The notes beneath the pieces were generated by a model. That model did no database searches and was not told where the DNA came from. It was given only the letters and a program-made list of their open reading frames with translations. From NCBI GenBank assembly GCA_023853785.1, contig JAJIRX010000798.1, positions 62,001 to 126,000 on the forward strand: a stretch of DNA of 64,000 nucleotides. The letters run 5' to 3'. The DNA comes from Psilocybe azurescens (Eukaryota > Basidiomycota > Agaricomycetes > Agaricales > Agrocybaceae). A program made the translations under genes and the position numbers. Shown here piece by piece: positions 27,146 to 38,205 of this stretch. The first letter of the stretch is position 1, and each line of letters begins with the position of its first letter.

Positions 27146-28411
27146 GGTAAAAGTAGGTGATGGGGGACGGTGAAGGTGAGGTGGCAGCTTCGAGCTGGGG
27201 AGAGATTATATTATCCATGATGAGGAATAGTATTCATCCATTTCGCGCTTCCTCGGCGTGGTCTCGGCACAGCGCGGGGACAAGCGGGGTCAGCATCCGC
27301 CTACGTCACTTCCTCGGTCCGAAAAACACAGGAGAATATTGGCAAGGTCACGTGCTTCAGCCGCTTGCCCTTCGGTGGTTTTAAAGAGGACTATTTGTCC
27401 AACAAACAATGACCGGCAGCGGCTTGGAATGAACCTAGGAGAACCCATGTACTTAGATAGCATTCGAATATCCAAGTCTTCCAGGAAGCTATTGACGAAG
27501 TGAGTAAAGAGTATTTCTGTGACTATTAATAATTAGACATTCAAGTGGAGAAACATAGCTTACAGTAGGAGCTTTATGTTCGGTAAACGATGAATCGCTA
27601 AGCCATTGTAAGCCTGGCGGCTCACCGCTTCATATACAGTCCGAGCAACTAGATGCCGGTAACGGTTACGGCTTGTCAGACTGGCATGGCCAACTTACAG
27701 CCATATGAAGTTCGCTCTTTTGACTTTTTTTATGGTATCGATTAAAGATCGCAAATCAGGTCGAAGATCTTCTGGCAGCCACTTCCACAAGTAAATTCAA
27801 CCACATTACCATCATTTCAGTGGAAATGGTGAATAATAGATATTTGGAGTCGTAGTACACAATATTGAAGACTGAAGACGGTAGCTCGTTTGCACTTCGT
27901 GTTACAGGACAATTTGGTCTTAATTGTCGTTTGAATTCCTTCAGACAATCAGTCATGATCTCTATTGGAAATACCCGCCAGCGGGTACGAATCTTCGTAG
28001 GAAGGAGATGCTACCACGTGTGTCTTGATTCCGTCGTCTTTCTCTACACTACGCTTGAACTCGTAAGACGACTACTAGACAAACCCTTCGCATACTCACT
28101 CCTTTCCTATTCTCATTCCTAGCGCCGCTTAAAATCCCACCCACCCATCACCGTAATTATTTTATATCCTAACATCTAACACACATATACTTTGGATACA
28201 TTATAGGTAGAGTAGAACCTTTAGAAGTGAGAAAAGTGGGCCACCCCTCAGCACTTCCACCGGCTTTCTACCCCCTGGAGACGAGGCGGCATCTCCGCCG
28301 CCGACCTCTCCACCCTCACTATCCACCTTATATTCCTGTATAATATGGACCAGGCGCGGCGCACCTCCCTCGGAAATACAACTTACAGCTCTAAGCCTGC
28401 TTTTCATGATA
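27146..28411. other. Intergenic, no gene seen
   Basis: About 1.27 kb between the transporter stop and the Ach1-type start. Short overlapping frames have no motif. It should contain the promoter of the acetyl-CoA hydrolase gene; no clear TATA box was identified. Confidence 0.5.
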
Positions 28412-30646
28412 TTACACTCTGTGAGTCCCTTTCTGACGGGCAACGTACGACCTGGAAAGTCCAAAGAAGAGGCCTCCCAGAGTCATGGCTACCTACAGTA
28501 CGAAAGTCGATGAATTGGCAATAACATCGAGGATCTCAAATACTCACCCCTGAGAACACAATCGCCCGAATCCAGTGATATTGGCTAGTCAATAATGCAC
28601 CCGATATGGGCGTCGCTATTTATAGAATAGGGGAGGATCGGCATCAGGAACGGGACTATGTACAACCCACTGGAATCGCAAAGATAACATACCGAAAAGA
28701 CCGAGTATGCCTGAGAAACTGGTTTAATACGAAGTAATATATTATGAAATTGGAACAATTCAAACCCACCTCCTATGCCAAAATATATACCCATACGAGT
28801 GCCCACTTCGTTCATATCCTTTGCAGTGCTTGCTAATGGGGGCGTAAGTAAAGATGTCAGGAATATGAGCAATGGAAGGCATGCATATGATGATCTTTAG
28901 GCAATCACCATACCTAGCATAGAAGGAGTTAGCGCCACCGAAGCGCCAGAGCAGAGGCCATAAAACACGGCAAACAAAACCGTTCCGGTGAGATCCTTCA
29001 TGAAAGCCATGCATAAGATGACCAGTCCCGTCGCGGTTGTGAAAAAGGCGCCGAGGTTGAATACGCCGAAGGTGGGAGTAATGAGGGCCGGAATAGTTCT
29101 TCCAAAGAAGCTTGCAGCGTTCAGGATTGATAACTACCCAGATACCGATTCAACAAGAGTGGTGCATTTCGAGGACAAGACAAAATGTACTTACAACATA
29201 GAATGCGAATTGGCGAGGAACGCCGTGTTTGATAGCATTCAACTGCAAGTAGAAGACCGGGAAGAATAAGCCCATAAAGCAGAATACACAGCTAACCGGA
29301 CATAATAGTCAGTATTCGTATCGGAGTACGTGCTGCGAGGGCAACATACCCAAATAATATAGCGCAATACGGAGGCTCTCGCGACCATTGTAATATCGGG
29401 AAGGTTTGATTTTTCTTAGGGGATAATCGTGTCTTCATGATGCAAGTCGCTATAATGAGCAAAGTGACATTGATAGACGCGCTAATGCGAACTCCGTTAT
29501 GGAAACCGATCCGGCCATTGATCAGATGATTGACCAGAATAGGATGGAAAATAGCTCCTGCGATCGCCCCTTTTTGAGCGGAATACCCGTGGTGCAATCA
29601 AGACGACGTACCAATAGCTGATCCTGATGAGACTATTCCTACTGCCAGTGATCTTCTCTTCGAATAATAATGCCCGATTAAAGCAAAGCCTTCAAGAGAT
29701 CTATGAGGCTGTTGCTCCTACAACGTCTGAGAAGTCAAGTTGACCCACTAAGAGTATATGTTAACCCAGAAGCGATACCGAGACCGATGCCGTTCGTCAA
29801 GAAGACCTTGCGATGACATTGTATTCAGAATTGATATCGCTGTCACCAGCTTCGAAATACCTGATAATATGAATTCTCGTGCGACAGGGACAGCGTGAAC
29901 ACTTGCCGTTATATCAGCTATAGCGAAGAGAAATGTTCTGATCTGAGAAAGGCTTACACGATATGGCATAAATGAGTGTGCAGCTGATCATAAGTGGTGT
30001 GCTGGAACAAGTACACGTGTCAAACCTCTCCGAATATGACAGAAGGCGATGCATACCAGTATCCCCTGTCGAATATCCTTCCTGTGATAGCACCCAAGGA
30101 AAAGGTCAAGAAAATCTGAGCGCCTCCAATCCATCTAGCAGAAAACCCAATTGACATTTGAAATTTGTCGATGGAATAAAATGCGACGGTTTACCCAATA
30201 TTACTTGGAGTGACATTCTGAAGATATCGGCGAACATAGAAGTCCTGATAGACACCAAAGGAGTTGATATACCTATGGATGAAGAGAAAGTGTCAACCCC
30301 GAAGCAAAAGTAGAGATAGGTAGCCGAGAGATAAACACCCAAAGCAACTGAACTGCACCAAGAATCTACCCATAAACGTCAGATTAGCATGAGTTCAGAA
30401 AGCTCGAACTTCGAGTTGACTGTTGAGCGCTGAGTTGATCGGTGCCTACCCTCCTACAGTAGCCGCCCAGGCATGGAATCCTCCCTCGGGGAAGTTATCC
30501 GTAGAATTGATAGCCAGTGCTTCCTTGTCGTCCTGCAGCACGTCACGAACATCATCTTCTTCCAACTTTTCTGTCTCAGATACTGCACTACTCTGAACTA
30601 GCGTCGGCCTTTCCTTCTCGGGAGAGTGTACATCGGTGATGTCCAT
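28412..30646 (-). CDS. MFS transporter, monocarboxylate (MCH/MCT-like) type
   Basis: Plasma-membrane 12-helix permease of the major facilitator superfamily, resembling fungal monocarboxylate-permease homologues. Start at 30646 (MDITDVHSPEKERPTLV, acidic cytoplasmic N-terminus). Family text includes FPEGGFHAWAATVGG entering helix 1, NSFGVYQDFYVRRYLQNVTP, FLTNGIGLGIASGLTY, a central SKRRSLAVGIVSSGSAIGAI, GFHNGVRISASINVTLLII, FPVFYLQLNAIKHGVPRQFA, MKDLTGTVLFAVFYGLCSGA, TRMGIYFGIGG and the short basic C-terminus YVARQKGTHRV then TAA at 28412. About ten small introns. An apparent frame clash near 29.95 kb disappears if the GTAAGC donor is used rather than the GT two bases earlier. The substrate cannot be told from sequence; several yeast MCH proteins do not carry monocarboxylates. 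Confidence 0.85.
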
Positions 30647-31203
30647 TACTCACACACGGGCTTGATGAATGAAATGGCCAAAGAGTCAAGGAAAAGGCAT
30701 CAAACAGAGAAATGGACGGGTTCCGTTCGTCCTCTCGACACGCTCGCAATTATATTGCCAGCGGTGTAGAGCATTCAGGATATTGCTCGGCCTTGGTGAA
30801 ACGATGGCCGAGGTATTGATCATCACTTTCCCGGCAAACAATAAGTTGGCGATAAGTAGTAGTTAGTCAACCGCAGTCTATGCAGAGTGGAGTGGGGAGA
30901 ATGACACGTGGATGTCGAATAGGCTGGCATGAGCTGGCATGGGAATCTATGCGATGGCATGATCTTCGCGGAACAGTTATTCCACGCCCAACCTTCCGTT
31001 CAACCACCGCCGCATAAATACGACCCTATCTGCCCTTGTCGTACCATACATCCAAAAGCCATATTTTTCCATTCAGACCAAAAGGATTTACGTGTAAAAT
31101 CGAGCAACAGTTGAGCTGGATTCGCTTTGTTGAGCGTGTTAGCAATGACTCAACGATTCGAAGTCAATCAATTCATCGATTGTCAACATCTACTACTAGG
31201 GTT
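30647..31203. other. Divergent promoter region
   Basis: 557 bp between two start codons pointing away from each other (MFS transporter leftwards, BTB protein rightwards), so it must hold both promoters. The BTB frame is open back to 31036, but the upstream residues look non-coding. Confidence 0.5.
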
Positions 31204-32260
31204 ATGCCTAACACCGAGAAAGCATACCGAAATGTCGATCCATTATCCGAATTGGCCGAGGATGAAATTCTCGATTTCGAAAAAGCTCACGGGTTATGGT
31301 TTGACGATGCAGATGTCATCTTCCGCGCTGGGTCGAAAGCCTTTCGCGTCCATAGGAGCATCCTCTCTGCACGATCGACCGTTTTTAACGATATGTTTTC
31401 AGTCCCTCAAGCATCACAAGTGATGAATCTCCCCAAGGACGGAAAGGTTACTATCGTACACCTTCCTGACACCGAAATGGATATCTACTTTTTCTTTTCG
31501 GCGATATTTGATGCATCGTATGTCACGATCCTCTCCCACATCGAAGACGCTCGTAACGACTAAACTCTCTAAGATATTTTGAACCACCACCATCATCTCC
31601 TCCACTCGAGGTGATTGTGTCTATTTTGCGCCTTTCCCATAAATACGATGTTCCCTTTCTCAAGCAACGCTCGGCCGCTCATCTAGAGAAGTTATTTCCT
31701 CTGGACAAAGAAAGGTTCTCTGCAGTGATCCAAGAACTTTCCTTGGCTTCCGGCTCTCCTGAAGATGTCTTCCGCATGGTACAATGCTACCTGGAGCTTG
31801 CACTACTCTCAAATGTAGTGGATGTGCAATGGATACTTCCCACCCTTTTTCTAATGCTCTCGCAATATCCGTTACCAGTGATCCTGAGTAGGGATGGTTG
31901 GGCAAAGCTCCCCGCTAGCGTGCAGGCGGAATACCTTATTTTTCGAGAAGGATACAAGGATGCCCTCATCAGCGCCATGGGCTGGCTAGCCGCTCTTCCG
32001 GCACAAAGCTGCGTCAATAAACCGACGTGCCATTTACACGCCACTCTACTATCCAGAAAATATTATTATGCTTTGGGGTGCGTCCTTCGTATACACCTTC
32101 GACAGTGGTAATGGGAGGAAGCTTCTGTGCTGCCTGTATAACTGAAGCAGAGCGCTGTCTGAAAATCGCGCAGAATAAACGATGGAGCAAATATCCCCAG
32201 CTTCTGGGATTCTCCGGATGGGACGCCGTAAGGAACATGAAGACAGAATCAGGTCTTTGA
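31204..32260 (+). CDS. BTB/POZ-domain protein
   Basis: About 318 aa; exons 31204-31517, 31574-32012 and 32057-32260. The N-terminal BTB fold shows ADVIFRAGSKAFRVHRSILS (residues ~37-56) followed by ARSTVFNDMF, a long acidic/hydrophobic strand and, across intron 1, LRLSHKYDVPFLKQRSAAHL. BTB domains dimerise and commonly bring substrates to cullin-3 ubiquitin ligases; that role is inference here. The C-terminal part ends in a Cys pair with a following helix (CAACITEAERCLKIAQNKRW), which recurs in this Agaricomycete BTB family. The second intron (44 nt) is short but needed to reach that conserved tail; without it the protein ends at 32111 with unrelated sequence. Confidence 0.8.
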
Positions 32261-32662
32261 GTGGTACCTGGGCAGACATGTAAATGCAGTGGTTGGTCAT
32301 CCTTAGAACTTCCGTTTCAATTGTGATCACTGAATGTACATTCATAGTCAGTGAAGATTAACCGTATGTGATGGCATCTTAATTAAACCCGATATACTCG
32401 AGTATAACGCAAACATACAATGGCTATGCTGTTCAGCGACAAGTAGTGACATATTGTAAATATAGTACAAACAAATAGAAGGCCGATTAGATTCATGCTC
32501 TCCATTGGGGTGTGAGAATTTTCCAAAACGAATTTGTGCCTGGATTAATCATTAAATAGTACCAATCGAACGTTTCGTCGCCCTTATCCTCTGTGCCTCA
32601 CTCGTCATTAATTCATCCTTCTTTACTGCGCTCCCGTATATTATCCACCTACCTCTTCATTC
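32261..32662. other. Intergenic, no gene seen
   Basis: 402 bp, AT-rich, no motif seen. It separates two genes on the plus strand and so should contain the terminator of the BTB gene and the promoter of the next. Confidence 0.45.
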
Positions 32663-33571
32663 ATGTATCATGTATTTATCCCCACGAGGGTAGAGGCTGA
32701 ATACAACTACTCTCCAGACGACGAGGAGCGGTACCGCACCAAACTGGTGCAGGTTTCCAGATGGATAGATCACACCAGCCGCGAAGAGCCCGTACACCCG
32801 TACATGCCCGCCTTCGATGAGGACGCACCTTGGGAGACATACTATAGGTATCTTCCGCAGCCAAAGCAGTGGCCAGAGACTCAGATATCTGACTGGGTGC
32901 ACAACACGCTCCGGCATCCGCTCGCGAATCCATTCACGCCTCAGACTCCTCGTAGTCTTACTCCTTTGCAGACAGAATACGAAGCCTTCTCCACTCATGA
33001 GCAATATTCACCTCAGCTGAAGCAGCAACAAAAACCCTACCTGGCTCCCTACACCATACCCCAGGAGACCATCAACTCACCAACACGTGCCAAACTTTCA
33101 AATTGGAGCCGCCGTAGGTCCCAAAATGGTAGTGACAGTGATAGCGAGCGCTCCAGCACAGACACGGAGGATCGAAAGCCCCACATGCGAAGACCCCTAG
33201 ATTCGAATGCCCCGCCTCCCACCATGTCTATCAGCAGCCGACCAGAGGGGACATTCATACACTCGTACTCTACACCTCAAAATATGCAGCAGCAGACAGA
33301 GGTGCATCCAGAGATGTCATATATATTCCCTGCCACGCAGGTTCATACCCACTCAACGACCCTAATACCACCTATGACCACAGTGAATGTCCAGGAGTAT
33401 CCAACTCCGCAGGGTGCTCTCGCCCCGACCAATCTCCTCTCGACGCCACAATCGAATACCACCTACACCTCAGTGTATTCTTATCCATCTTCGCGTACAG
33501 AGTCAACCGACTATGGAATGTTTTATACCCGAATGGCGATTTCACAACAGTCAGAGGATACGGTGACTTGA
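32663..33571 (+). CDS. Hypothetical disordered protein (Pro/Ser/Thr/Gln-rich)
   Basis: Not recognised. A single 302-codon frame from an ATG with no need for introns. The first ~95 residues are mixed and contain Trp/Tyr-rich, folded-looking text (RTKLVQVSRWIDHT, APWETYYRYLPQPKQWPE, QISDWVHNTLRHPL). From about residue 95 on it is low complexity: Thr-Pro repeats, an R-R-R-S-Q-N-G-S-D-S-D-S-E-R acidic/Ser patch near residue 155, and many PTP/TPQ motifs, as in regulatory or phosphorylated tails. No signal peptide or membrane helix. Length and composition argue that it is a real gene, but no function can be given. Confidence 0.6.
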   Translation: MYHVFIPTRVEAEYNYSPDDEERYRTKLVQVSRWIDHTSREEPVHPYMPAFDEDAPWETYYRYLPQPKQWPETQISDWVHNTLRHPLANPFTPQTPRSLTPLQTEYEAFSTHEQYSPQLKQQQKPYLAPYTIPQETINSPTRAKLSNWSRRRSQNGSDSDSERSSTDTEDRKPHMRRPLDSNAPPPTMSISSRPEGTFIHSYSTPQNMQQQTEVHPEMSYIFPATQVHTHSTTLIPPMTTVNVQEYPTPQGALAPTNLLSTPQSNTTYTSVYSYPSSRTESTDYGMFYTRMAISQQSEDTVT

Positions 33572-34494
33572 CACTGACTTTTGCGCCCGCAGTCGGATTT
33601 GACAGTCAATGTTACATCGTCAGCTGTAGCCGCATACCATCTTGTCAATGACCAGACATGAGGGTAGCGTTATGTACTCTAGAGTGGTTGAGAGAAATCT
33701 CTGCCCGAAGTATGGAGGAAATCATATAGCTTCCGAGTCTCTCAATGTCCATTCGACTCTAAGCCGCCTAATCAGATTGATTTAGTGCTTAATTCGAGTA
33801 TTCATCGCTTTTCTAATGGAGAAATTTCTGGTAGATTGGCGCCCAGTGGCTCAAAATTTAAATACAGTGTAAAGATATGCAACTTATACTCGAAAGAGCG
33901 GACTTCGTCCGCTATTACCAGCCGAAGGAATTGTACTACAGCATAATATTTAGTATTTATTGCAAATTGCCAACAGGAGTCCTGAAAATTTTTATCTATA
34001 TATATGGTGTTTATTTACATCTATGTACTAGATTGCAACTAACGAATTTCATACTTGCAAAATACCCTGCCTGTGGAACTTTATTACGTGATCAAGTTGT
34101 AGTTTAAATTTTGACTGCCAAGAAGATATATAAGATTATCAAGGATAGATTGCGTTCAAATTCAATGCCTCAATCGGAATCGCGCCTGAGCACTAGGCGC
34201 CGGTGTTACTCTGGACCAGGTTCATGTGTTTCGAGCGCGATATTGATTGCTGTGCTACGCAAATGCCACATCAAGCAACTCGATCGCACTATAAATAGAA
34301 CAAACCTCCAGGGTACCTTCACTGGCAGCAATGTCACGGTACATCAATAAATGAAAAAGCGTTATATGACAAGCAACTTTTATACACGTGCTGATTCTGG
34401 GAGAAACTGATACTTTAGATTGCATTCGGCCTATCACTGGGTTGGATTATTGGCTATTCGGCTGCTTCCACTGCCTCATTCAGTTGATCGTGGC
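33572..34494. other. Intergenic, no gene seen
   Basis: About 0.9 kb, AT-rich around 33.85-34.1 kb. Only short frames without motifs. Confidence 0.45.
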
Positions 34495-34632
34495 CTCAAG
34501 TTGCTGGCGGTGTTAAACACGAAGTAGAGTCATTCGATCAAAACAAAACCTTCAACAACACCTGGATGCTTGCGGTGAGAAGGCAATCGATGAGTTAGAT
34601 GCTTCCAGCGATGTCATCGATGTCAGCACTAT
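34495..34632 (-). pseudogene. Relic of a second aspartic-protease gene (3' end only)
   Basis: On the minus strand this matches the end of the neighbouring protease gene base for base over long stretches: GCTGGAAGCATCTA(A/C)CTCATCG is shared, with TAC (Tyr) changed to TAA (stop), and further on the gene's F-Y-S-V-F-D-T-A-N-K-R is represented by L-Y-F-V-F-N-T-A-S-N-L-R in a shifted frame. The relic lies about 300 bp beyond the stop of the intact copy and in the same orientation, so it is the residue of a tandem duplication. Confidence 0.75.
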
Positions 34633-34927
34633 GAGACAGACACCATAGTACAAATAAAGTTTCACGCAAATATGCAATCAAGTTATTTCCTGATCATGAG
34701 ACGAAGAGCTTCTAGAAGAATCCGGCCACATCATGAACGGGAGCTTCCCTCCCGAATTTCATGACTCCACACAGTGGGATTGGTCAACATTCTTATTCTC
34801 AGAACACAAGATACCCGAAAGAATAGAAATTGTAGGAAAGAAAGAAATGGTATTGTGCGATGAGAATATGAATAAGTCAGAGAAATTGATAGCTTCGATT
34901 GCACTCGATTGCATTGCCTATTCTCAT

Positions 34928-36675
34928 TTAGTTGGCTGTCGATGTGGTGAAGGGGGTGGTAGCGAAACCAACACGCTTGTTAGCAGTGTCGAACACGGAG
35001 TAGAAGCGCTCGAGGAATGTGAAGCCATTGATGAAGTCGAGACCCTCGCCACTGTTCGAGCCAAGATCGGCGACGATGAGGTAGATGCTTCCAGCGACAC
35101 CACCAATGTCGGCGTTGAGAGCACGAGGCCATATTTGAGCATTGGCAGTCAACTCGAAAGTAGCCTAGTCAAATAGTAAGAGATCGCATTCAGGAAAAGG
35201 TCACCAGATTACAACTTACTCCATTAGCAACGAAGAACAAACTTTGCAGTGCGTTGAAGTTAGCAGTTGAGACCTTCAACATTCCAGTAGCAGCATCAGT
35301 GGTGGCTTTGGTGGCAATCTGGTACTTCTTAAATCCGTTGGTGGCGAGGAGGACAAGAGTAGTTCCTATTTTTTATATAGTTAGACCCTTTCCTACCCGC
35401 TCTCCGCAAAGATTAACATACCGGTATCGACAATTCCAGCAGTAGTGGTCAAAATAGAAGTAGAAGCGCCATATCGGACTGATTGGTTAATGCCCCAGAA
35501 TCCATTGGCAGGGGCAGTGGTGGTCAGAGGACTGATTCAAGTGTAAGGTGAGAACTGCTATCATAGACGGACCCAAATCAAAAGTTGCTCACATGAATGA
35601 GACCGAGCCGGTGAACTTGGTGCTATCAGTTCCGCCTGTAGGTAGGGAAATTGTTAGTGAGAAAGAGTGTTTTAATCCAAGTTAAAATTGACATACCCCA
35701 GGTGAGCTCTCCGTTTTTATTGTCTTCCACAGTAGTAGGGTTAAAGGAGATACCGATCTCATTGGCGTTGATCACGCCGTTGGCGAACAAATTGTCGGTA
35801 ACAGTGGGGATTAAGCTGTTGGTAGCGGGTGAAAGGGTATTCAAAGTAAGGCCAACTGGGCCAATGCTATTTCAAACGATTTCAGCCAATGAAAAGTGCA
35901 ACAAACTAAACGGTTCACGCACCCAAGAATGCCATCAACGTCTTGGAATCCAGTGGACTCCAAATGAAAGTTTGAGAAATATGGATCAGCCAGAGAATCA
36001 AACCACGAACCTTTGTGGCCACACCGATCGACTGTTTAGGAATGACAAGGCCGGAGGCAAGGGTGACAGTGTCGGTGAATTCGTTTCCAGAGAAGGAGCC
36101 CGATCCATACGTCACAGACTAACAGGAAGTCATTTAAATTGAGATCTTCAAAAGCATAAAGAGGGCCACTTACCACTTTATTCGACGTCTGGACGCTAGT
36201 GCTGGTCTTCTTGTAAGCTGTACCAGAACCGACCCATGTATTCGAACTTGGGGACGACGGGGCTCTTATTAGCCAATAAAATTAGAATGAAATATCGGAA
36301 CCCATACCTTCCGGTATCAATGAGGAGATTAACTATTTCAAGTAAGGTTAATACTGCTTACATCTTCACAAGACAAGGACTTACATTGTGTAGGGGGCTG
36401 CCAACACCGACACTTGCAACGTAGGTGATGACTTGATTGTTGACTTGCTCGTTGATGACGGAGTCCTGTTGGAAGGAGATTCCAGCAGTCTTAGCAGCAC
36501 CCTTGACCTTCAGGAATTTTGCCCTATTCTGATCGTGTCGAAGGAGGTTGTGTACGCTCGTGAAGTTGGTTCGACGAGAGATGGGCAAAGTCACAGGGGA
36601 CCTATTCACCAGCACTGGGTTGGCAGCAACCGACAGAGCGAGAAGGAGAATGGTCAACAAAGTGGTGGAAAACAT
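34928..36675 (-). CDS. Secreted aspartic protease, polyporopepsin-like (family A1)
   Basis: Pepsin-fold endopeptidase exported from the cell. A signal peptide (MFSTTLLTILLLALSVAANP) and propeptide to about residue 80 precede the mature enzyme. It has both catalytic aspartates, LLIDTGSSNTWVG after joining the exon that ends GGAAG to the one starting TTCG, and AGIVDTGTTLVLLA. Further matches to polyporopepsin are VTYGSGSFSG, the TIPKQSIGVA-like PKQSIGVATK, GVINANEIGISFNP, GINQSVRYGASTSIL, FELTANAQIWPRALNADIGG and GLDFINGFTFLERFYSVFDT. About nine exons; stop at 34928. One defect: exon 1 enters the next exon in the wrong phase unless the 5-base G/C run at 36393-36397 has one more base, which then gives the normal G-S-P-P-T-Q junction. 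TATA box at 36743-36750. Confidence 0.9.
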
Positions 36676-36742
36676 TATGGACAGTCAAATGGAGCTCCTG
36701 AATGCAGATATTCGATGAGTCTTTTGAAGCTAAAACACTATC

Positions 36743-36750
36743 CTTTTATA
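36743..36750 (-). promoter_or_regulatory. TATA box of aspartic protease gene
   Basis: TATAAAAG on the minus strand, about 70 nt upstream of the protease ATG. Confidence 0.6.
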
Positions 36751-37819
36751 TGTCTTTTGTATCATTGGCAACACATGGAAAGCTCTCGCCAGAAACTCCT
36801 CAGATTGCAAAGCCGAAACCAATGCGTAGCAGTCCACGAGTACAAGTTATGTCGATCATCAGGCATCTATTGTCGTTCCTCTCATACTGAGTTGAGATAT
36901 GCCTGAACGATTGCGATTCGGAACTAAAATTAGCATCATTATTTCAGACGTTGGTTGGCCATGAGATCAATTGAGATGGGCGTATGGAAACATAGCTCAC
37001 CTAGAATCCGACAGTCATCAGTAAGAAGCAGATGAACAGGTTATGGTGATGCCGTGATTCCACACTCACACGGAGGTATCAGAGATCAGTTTTGAATTGT
37101 CTAAGTTTATATTTCTTGGGTTACCATGTCTTGGAGCAAGCATCTGGGAACCAAAGAAGCAGAGCCGCGAGGCTGCTGAACGATTTTTAAAGAAGAAGGG
37201 CGTAGAATTAGAATCTACAAACTTGAATAATTGAATCACTAGGCATTCTGGGGAAGGACGTCGGGAAATCGTGCAACTATCATTATGAGCGCATCTTTTG
37301 TCGCAATTAGTAGAAGATTTCTGTAAAATAGAACGTCATCTAAGCTTGTGATTTCATTAGGAGTGTCCATTCTGTCGTATGGAAATCTCTGGCCTGAACC
37401 CCGTTCAAAAAATATGCACCTCAATCGAGATGAGGTGTTGAGTAGTGTGAAATATCGGCCACCGAACAACCGTCAACATCATGCGTTGTCGAAAGGCAGG
37501 CTACATACGGCCATATACAGCATGGCACATACCTGGGATTCGTGATTTAACAGAATGGAAAGGCAAGTGTACATGCTTAACGGCCGACCACATCAGGTAG
37601 TTGTAGACAAAGGTAGAGATAATTTTAAACCGAAACCACAGACCAGGGTCCAAGTTTAGATTCCGAACATCAGGGCCGGCCAAAGAACCCAATGCCCCCG
37701 ATGCCTTTTTGTTTGCTCAATCATCGCATCATCGCAAATCTTTACTGCACCATCTTTACTTCCTGGAATTCGAGCGAGAGTACTGCTGCGTATCAAGCAA
37801 TATTTTGAATCTCACAGCC
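36751..37819. other. Intergenic / eroded sequence
   Basis: About 1 kb. The region beyond the P-loop of the NACHT relic (37.2-37.8 kb, minus) should encode the rest of a NACHT domain if the locus were whole, but I could not match it. A 76-codon minus frame at 37239-37469 has no recognised motif. Confidence 0.4.
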
Positions 37820-38205
37820 TATATTCTGCGCACGGGCGAAAATCTCTGCATAGTCTGCGCAATTGCGGATTTTCCAGCACCAGCTGCGCCGTAGAGTCAC
37901 GTCATGTGAGCCACACTGGTGTCTTCATTGAGTCCCCGGATCCAGTTTGTGATCCTCTTGATATTCGCCACTCGTGTATTTGGATGGCATTTTGGGGTAT
38001 CGAAACTTTTCCCTGAGTCGTGAAATGTTCAATGTCAATGGGTAGCGTATTCCTGCATGCACTTGAACCTGCTTGTTGTCAATACTCATCAATATAACGT
38101 ATTTCTAATCAAAATATATATCGTACCTTCAGGGCCAGATTGGTGAGTGTTGAGTGTGCTGTTCTGGATAATGAAATTTCTCGATCCAGCAAAGTACTGT
38201 GACAT
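37820..38205 (-). pseudogene. NACHT/STAND protein relic (N-terminus through P-loop)
   Basis: Start of a NLR-like gene. Exon 1 (ATG at 38205) gives MSQYFAGSRNFIIQNSTLNT, parallel to the N-terminus at 61.8 kb; a GTACGA intron follows as in that copy. Then comes the linker D-T-P-K-C-H-P-N-T-R, RITNWIRGLNED, and the Walker A loop GAAGAGKSAIAQTM. The residue before L-Y-G-A-A-G is a TGA where relatives have Trp, and about ten codons after the loop the frame ends in TAG. The frame from the ATG also meets stops in the segment before the linker. No further NACHT sequence could be followed. The intact protein would be a cytosolic nucleotide-binding sensor; this copy cannot make it. Confidence 0.75.

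Noticed and set aside
29870..29970. Apparent frameshift in the MFS transporter between the Y-A-I-S and F-T-L-S-L-S-H segments
   Set aside because: Using the GTAAGC donor two bases after the first GT restores the frame exactly, so the gene is intact here.
34733..35176. 147-codon plus-strand frame
   Set aside because: Antisense of the last exons of the aspartic protease gene.
37239..37469. Minus-strand frame as the continuation of the NACHT relic
   Set aside because: No NACHT motif and no match to the intact copy at 62-64 kb.
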